From assembly GCA_902774145.1 (NCBI GenBank), contig CACYHC010000007.1, positions 1 through 64,000 of the forward strand: a stretch of DNA of 64,000 bases, written 5' to 3'. Below are positions 60,554-64,000 of this stretch, piece by piece. Position 1 is the stretch's first letter. Each line of letters opens with the position of its first letter. The notes below the pieces were generated by a model. The model worked only from the letters and a program-made list of their open reading frames with translations, had not been told where the DNA came from and searched no databases. A program made the position numbers and the translations under genes. This stretch comes from an uncultured Bacteroidia bacterium (lineage in GTDB: Bacteria; Bacteroidota; Bacteroidia; Bacteroidales; UBA932).

Positions 60554-62020
60554 TTAGTGCAGCGGTGTCCAGAGTTGGGCGAAGAAGGGATTGACGCGTG
60601 CTTCGTCGTCCCAGTTCCAGGGACGGGGCTTGTCTCCGTAGGGCCAGGGGAAGCAGTCCGGGCACCAGTGCCCGCCCAGCAGGACCAGACGGGGAGACGC
60701 CTTAAAGACGTGCCCCCGGGCGCATTGCCATTCCAGGGGCGTGTCCCAGTCACCCTTCACCATGGTTTCCGACAGGCACTGCCCGCCCCGGAACGCGGCG
60801 GCGGTGCGCATATCCTCAATCGTGAATTCCGTCATCGGCTTGGTCTCGTCATAGCCGTGGTCCAGCAGCACCGCTTCGTCCGAGGGGCGGGAGAGGTCGC
60901 TGTGCTTCCAGTCCGGAATGGCGTTGTACGCCTCCAGGGAGCCGTAATAGGTCCGGATGCGCGCCTCGTCCCCTTCCTTGATCCAGCTCTGCGTACCCAT
61001 GCCTTTCTTGTGGGCCATCGCCGCCATCGCCGCTTTGACAAGATGCGGGAAGAGGCGTGCGGCTTTCGTCGCCTTGGCGATGCGGATACCGGCAGGGACG
61101 GAACGGCTGCGGCTCATCTGCTCGAAATATTCTCTGACGGGGATATTCGCGCGGAAATGGAGGTAATCCTCCAGTACATCGCCGTCCAGATACCACATGC
61201 CGTGGAAATTGCGGGTGGCGAACCACTTGGGCTCAAAGATTTTTTCGGGCGCCGGGCAGCCGATGGCCTCCAGCAGCAGGCATTCGAATGCGTAATTGGT
61301 GATGCGGTAGTCCTTCCCCGAACCTATGTTATAATAGCGGTTCCAGAATTCCTCCGGGACTTCCGGGCGGCACACGCGCTCCAGCAGGCGGCCGCTGTCC
61401 TCGACCGTGGCCCATTCCAGCACGCCGCGCAGGGGGACGTGGAACATAATGGGGTCATAATTGCGGAGTATGCCCGGATAAAGGATGCCGGACTGCCGCA
61501 GGCTCACCCATTTCCGGATGCCGCCGTCCGTCAGGATGCGTTCCGCCAATACTTTTGTAATACCGTAATGGTCATAGGCGGAAACGCAGACCGGGTCTCC
61601 GGCCCGGCCCCAGTGCAAGGGCTCGCGGCGGTCGCCCATCTGCGCGACGGAACCGGTATAGACCACCCTCGGCTGCCTTTCTCCCTGCGCCAGCACCGCA
61701 TTGCGGATGTTTTCCGCCGCGCCGATGTTGATTTTCCGCGTCGCCTCGGGCCGGTAATCCGCCTGCGGACTCACCATACCTCCCACATGCAGCACGATAT
61801 CGCTGCCGCTCACGCCGCGGAGCACGTCTTCATAGCGGCACAAATCGCCCCAAATCACTTCTACGCGGTCCCCGAAAGGCACAAGCAGAAGGCGGTTTTT
61901 CCTGGAGTCCCGCGCCAGGACGCGGATATGGTAACGCTCCGGAAACTTCAACAGTTCCTGCAGGCCCGCAAAGCCCATCGTCCCGGTGGCACCGGTGAGA
62001 AATACGGTAATCTTATCCAT
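60554..62020 (-). CDS. NAD-dependent epimerase/dehydratase with C-terminal zinc-ribbon-like tail
   Basis: The 488-residue protein begins with a Rossmann domain (TGATGTMG, about 9-16) and the SDR catalytic YxxxK in YDHYGITK (the Tyr and Lys of YGITK, about 157-161). The substrate-binding part ends near residue 330. The last 150 residues are an added domain with a treble-clef or zinc-ribbon pattern: C-x3-H (CARGH) and, about 20 residues on, CPDC. This tail is unusual for the family and may bind nucleic acid, metal or a partner. The substrate is not known. It overlaps the chromate-transporter gene by one base. Confidence 0.8.
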   Translation of the reverse strand: MDKITVFLTGATGTMGFAGLQELLKFPERYHIRVLARDSRKNRLLLVPFGDRVEVIWGDLCRYEDVLRGVSGSDIVLHVGGMVSPQADYRPEATRKINIGAAENIRNAVLAQGERQPRVVYTGSVAQMGDRREPLHWGRAGDPVCVSAYDHYGITKVLAERILTDGGIRKWVSLRQSGILYPGILRNYDPIMFHVPLRGVLEWATVEDSGRLLERVCRPEVPEEFWNRYYNIGSGKDYRITNYAFECLLLEAIGCPAPEKIFEPKWFATRNFHGMWYLDGDVLEDYLHFRANIPVREYFEQMSRSRSVPAGIRIAKATKAARLFPHLVKAAMAAMAHKKGMGTQSWIKEGDEARIRTYYGSLEAYNAIPDWKHSDLSRPSDEAVLLDHGYDETKPMTEFTIEDMRTAAAFRGGQCLSETMVKGDWDTPLEWQCARGHVFKASPRLVLLGGHWCPDCFPWPYGDKPRPWNWDDEARVNPFFAQLWTPLH

Positions 62021-62628
62021 TAGGCAAATCCGATAAGGCCTGCCAGCGCTCCCGCCAGCAGGATTTTGACGGTCGCCCCCTTGAAGCGCAGCGATGCGGC
62101 CGTCGCCAGCGCGAACAGCACCCAACTCTTCCAGGAGGAGAAATTATCTTCGAGAAGGCTGAAATCGGGTACGCCGGCCGTCCATCGCACACGGATTATC
62201 ATCCCAAGGGCCGCAGCGCCGATGAGCCCTGCCACCGCCGGCTTGAGCGCAGAGAGCACCCGCTGGAAGACCGGCCCTTCGTGGGCCCTGGCGTAAAAGC
62301 GCACGATGAGCAGCATTATGATGAAGGAAGGCAGCACGATAGCCAGCGATGCCGCCGCCGATCCGAGGGTGGAAACGGCGACGCTGGCGCCCGCATCGCG
62401 CAGGACCGCATAGCCCGTATAGGTTGAGCAGTTCAGCCCGATAGGGCCGGGGGTCATCTGGGAAATCGCCGCGATGTCGGTGAAAGTCGCTTCGGAAATC
62501 CAGCCTCTCGCAATAACGATTTCGCTCTGAATCAGCGACATAATGGCATATCCGCCGCCAAAGGTAAAAATGCCGATAAAGAAAAAGCTCCAGAAGAGCT
62601 GCCAAAGCAGAATCAGTTGATCGCTCAT
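62020..62628 (-). CDS. Chromate transporter, C-terminal-type half
   Basis: The 202-residue protein has about five or six membrane helices and the CHR-family motif FTFGGGYAIMSLIQSE (about 19-34) and QMTPGPIGLN (about 58-67). It is one half of a split ChrA-type transporter; the other half is encoded four bases upstream. Such pairs export chromate or sulfate-like anions. I start at ATG 62628. Confidence 0.9.
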   Translation of the reverse strand: MSDQLILLWQLFWSFFFIGIFTFGGGYAIMSLIQSEIVIARGWISEATFTDIAAISQMTPGPIGLNCSTYTGYAVLRDAGASVAVSTLGSAAASLAIVLPSFIIMLLIVRFYARAHEGPVFQRVLSALKPAVAGLIGAAALGMIIRVRWTAGVPDFSLLEDNFSSWKSWVLFALATAASLRFKGATVKILLAGALAGLIGFA

Positions 62629-63173
62629 TGCGCCCTCCTTTGTAAAATCAAGCCCGTAGCCGCCGCGACGACGATGACCGTCAGCAGGATGTACGCCGCC
62701 GAAAAGTGCAGCAGCGCCACCGCCGCCATCGTCGAGAAACTCAGCAGCAGTTTCCACCAGACCCGTCCGCCGGCGCGGAGCAATTTGATCGTATAAGCGG
62801 CGATGAGTCCCACCGCCACGGGCCGGACGCCTGCGAAAATGCGCTGCACAATCGGCGCGTCGGAAAAGCCCGAAAAGAACATCGCAATCAGCAGGATAAT
62901 CACGAAGGGGGGCAGGACGCAGCCCAGGGTGGCGGCGATACTGCCGGCAAAGCCGCGCAGCCGATACCCGGCAAAAATCGCCATGTTTACGGAAATCAGG
63001 CCCGGCGCACTCTGCGAAAGCGCCACGATATCGGGCATATCCTCCTCCGGGATCCATTTCCGGCGCAACAGTTCATCCTCAATGGCCGGCAGCATCATAT
63101 AGCCGCCGCCGATGGTAAACGCGCCGATTTTATTGAATACCAGGAACAACTTCCCGAGTGAAACTTTCTGCAT
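62625..63173 (-). CDS. Chromate transporter, N-terminal-type half
   Basis: The 182-residue protein has the matching CHR motif FTIGGGYMMLPAIEDE (about 18-33) and SAPGLISVNMAIFAGY (about 54-69). With the overlapping downstream gene it forms the split pair, likely a heterodimer. I start at ATG 63173, eight bases after the -7 box. Confidence 0.9.
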   Translation of the reverse strand: MQKVSLGKLFLVFNKIGAFTIGGGYMMLPAIEDELLRRKWIPEEDMPDIVALSQSAPGLISVNMAIFAGYRLRGFAGSIAATLGCVLPPFVIILLIAMFFSGFSDAPIVQRIFAGVRPVAVGLIAAYTIKLLRAGGRVWWKLLLSFSTMAAVALLHFSAAYILLTVIVVAAATGLILQRRAQ

Positions 63174-63181
63174 AACGGAAG

Positions 63182-63189
63182 CAAAGGTA
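63182..63189 (-). promoter_or_regulatory. -7 element of the chromate transporter genes
   Basis: The minus strand reads TACCTTTG, eight bases from the first start codon. It has the same position and sequence as the tatD element. No -33 element at standard spacing. Confidence 0.45.
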
Positions 63190-63267
63190 CTGCTTTTCTG
63201 TGGATTTTCTTGCAAAAAAAGGGACAGGATTGGTATGTGCCCGGAAAGCGTACGGAAAGTAAAAGGA

Positions 63268-63657
63268 TTATTCTTTTGCGTAATAGCCGCCAGTCTTAGC
63301 GGAGCCGCGATATTCAATCAGCCCTTTCTTCTTAAGAGTTGCCAATTGCTTCTCGACAGTAGGCAAAGGACGGTCAAGAAGAGCAGCAACATTATTGGCT
63401 TTTATTCCAGGATTGGAAAAAACAGTTGAATAAACTGGTTTCAGACTCTCACTAAGAGTTTTTACACCATCATTTACTCCACCATTTACGTCACCATTTA
63501 CTCCACCATTTACGTCACCATTTACTCCACCACTAAGATATGGAGTAAGCGGATTCTTGAACCGGATGGTCAGGCATACGAAGTTCTTTGCCTTCCGGGA
63601 AAGGCGGAGATGCCAGAATGGCGGCAGCCGCTGGAGGGCGTGTCCACCCCCGGACAC
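63268..63657 (-). pseudogene. C-terminal fragment of an AlbA_2-type ATP-binding/transcriptional protein
   Basis: The frame codes for 129 residues. The core has a (GVNGDV/GVNGGV) hexapeptide repeat and then a winged-helix segment NPGIKANNVAALLDRPLPTVEKQLATLKKKGLIEYRGSAKTGGYY (quoted as RPLPTVEKQLATLKKKGLIE). This end is typical of the long 'ATP-binding/putative DNA-binding' proteins with an AlbA_2 domain at the front. That front is missing: the first about 30 residues come from GC-rich sequence of unlike composition. It is probably a remnant of a larger gene broken by the inverted-repeat element beside it, though it could still be expressed. Confidence 0.6.
63474..63538 (-). repeat. 18-bp tandem repeats encoding the GVNGDV motif
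   Basis: The DNA repeats an ACCATTTAC(G/T)TC/CACC unit about four times, alternating two 9-base forms, giving G-V-N-G-D/G-V. Such repeats are known at the same place in AlbA_2-type proteins; their number may vary by slippage. Confidence 0.75.
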
Positions 63658-63768
63658 GGGTAGGGGGCGGGGCCCGCAAGATACAAGTTCCGCGACAGCG
63701 GGACGCAGGAGATTGTGGGAGGGGCCGGAGTGAGCGAAGCGAACGGAGTTCCTCCAGCGGCTGCTGCC
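63620..63768. repeat. GC-rich inverted-repeat element of unknown type
   Basis: An 18-base arm (63620-63637) pairs with 63751-63768 with one G-T wobble. Inside is a seven-base hairpin (63639-63645 with 63652-63658) and a GC-rich stretch with GTGAGCGAAGCGAAC. No protein is encoded with support. The whole stretch 63658-63800 has no recognised gene and differs in composition from its surroundings. Confidence 0.55.
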
Positions 63769-63799
63769 TGGCGGCTCGGAGCCTTGACCTATAGATACG

Positions 63800-63847
63800 A
63801 AAAGAGGGCGACTATCAGTCTTTCAACTTTTTAGTCACCCTCTTTTT
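63800..63847. terminator. Bidirectional terminator after tRNA-Asn
   Basis: AAAAGAGGGCGACTA (63800-63814) pairs with 63832-63846 with one wobble. T runs stand on the plus side and A runs on the other, so both the tRNA (minus strand) and any plus-strand transcript can end here. Confidence 0.75.
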
Positions 63848-63852
63848 TTGTG

Positions 63853-63926
63853 CTCCCCTTCTAGGACTTGAACCTAGGACCCCCTGATTAACAGTCAGGT
63901 GCTCTAACCAACTGAGCTAAAGAGGA
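63853..63926 (-). tRNA. tRNA-Asn (anticodon GTT)
   Basis: The 74-base gene has acceptor stem TCCTCTT with AAGGGGA (one G-T pair), discriminator G, D arm with GCTCAGTTGGTTAGAGC, anticodon stem CCTGA/TCAGG with loop CTGTTAA, anticodon GTT, and T arm CTAGG-TTCAAGT-CCTAG. CCA is not encoded. Confidence 0.96.
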
Positions 63927-63998
63927 GTGTTTGGCTCCCTTTATTAACAGTCAGGTGCTCTAACCAACTGAGCTAAAGAGGAGTGTTTGGCTCCCTTT
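63887..63998 (-). repeat. 56-bp tandem duplication covering the 5' half of tRNA-Asn
   Basis: Bases 63887-63942 are repeated exactly at 63943-63998. Each copy has the tRNA-Asn 5' half (acceptor 5' strand to anticodon loop) plus 16 bases upstream. The second copy is an incomplete tRNA. The window ends two bases later, so whether more copies follow is unknown. Confidence 0.9.
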
Positions 63999-64000
63999 CG

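Noticed and set aside
63474..63538. Repeats near 63.5 kb as a possible CRISPR array
   Set aside because: Units are 18 bases, directly adjacent without spacers and in a coding frame.
63853..63998. A tRNA attachment site of an integrative element
   Set aside because: No integrase is near and the duplicated part is the 5' half of the tRNA, while att sites usually copy the 3' end.

Overview
The window looks like chromosomal DNA of a GC-rich member of the Bacteroidales (phylum Bacteroidota), probably an uncultured gut-type lineage. This is inferred from gene families that are typical of the phylum: a one-protein hybrid two-component regulator with a sugar-binding sensor, a Porin_10 barrel, an OmpA protein with a beta-barrel front, an ExbB/ExbD/ExbD cluster, BspA-type leucine-rich repeats on a lipoprotein, a FeoA-FeoB fusion with its small partner, and a long S16. 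It is also inferred from promoters of the Bacteroidota type (TTTG, then 19-20 bases, then TAnnTTTG) and the lack of Shine-Dalgarno sequences. Genus cannot be decided from the window.

Layout. 0-3 kb: the end of a fructokinase-like gene runs directly into a fructose-type hybrid sensor that has lost its signal peptide. 3-11.5 kb: cell-envelope proteins: an OmpA protein with an EKAAA-type linker, a 1334-residue coiled-coil surface lipoprotein with strong codon bias, a 43-residue peptide gene, and a lipoprotein joining fimbrillin-like, leucine-rich-repeat and SUMF1-like parts. 11.5-16.3 kb: lipoprotein, acyl-CoA ligase, dCMP deaminase and S41 protease in one tight run. 16.3-25.2 kb (minus strand): TonB, uridine kinase, AsnRS, the ExbB-X-ExbD-ExbD energiser, TatD, DprA, QueA and a NUDIX protein. 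25.2-39.4 kb: housekeeping and envelope genes on both strands (rRNA methylase, LolE-like permease, MltF-like lytic enzyme, porin, FtsB-like protein, nucleotidyltransferase, CPBP protease, DoxX-like protein, thymidylate kinase, DHPS, SppA, Lrp). 39.5-43.2 kb: metY and cysK behind a promoter carrying a dyad, then hisS. 43.2-48.1 kb: a five-gene heterodisulfide-reductase-like cluster. 48.1-50.7 kb: FeoAB iron(II) uptake. 50.7-58.1 kb: surface-glycan genes on two divergent strands. 58-63.2 kb: rimM, rpsP, a secreted amidotransferase-like protein, tRNA-Leu, an epimerase with a zinc-ribbon tail, and a split chromate transporter. 63.2-64 kb: a broken accessory gene, a GC-rich inverted-repeat element, tRNA-Asn and a 56-bp tandem duplication that copies half of that tRNA.

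The most interesting unit is the Hdr/Qmo-like cluster (43196-48116). It encodes two HdrC-like ferredoxin subunits, a CCG-domain HdrB, a short HdrA-like flavoprotein without its own ferredoxin domains, and a membrane protein joining a cytochrome-b-like part to ferredoxin and two CCG domains. Nothing methanogenic or sulfate-reducing lies beside it. It looks like a quinone-linked thiol/disulfide or electron-transfer complex of unknown substrate. Second in interest is the glycan operon 53432-58053, which pairs a TupA-like ATP-grasp protein with a PLP amino-acid decarboxylase and so suggests amino-acid or amine decoration of a surface polymer.

Family assignments rest on recognisable motifs read from the translations; no database search was run. 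Starts were chosen by homology-like N-termini, signal peptides and promoter position. No CRISPR array, complete insertion sequence, integrase or rRNA gene is visible.
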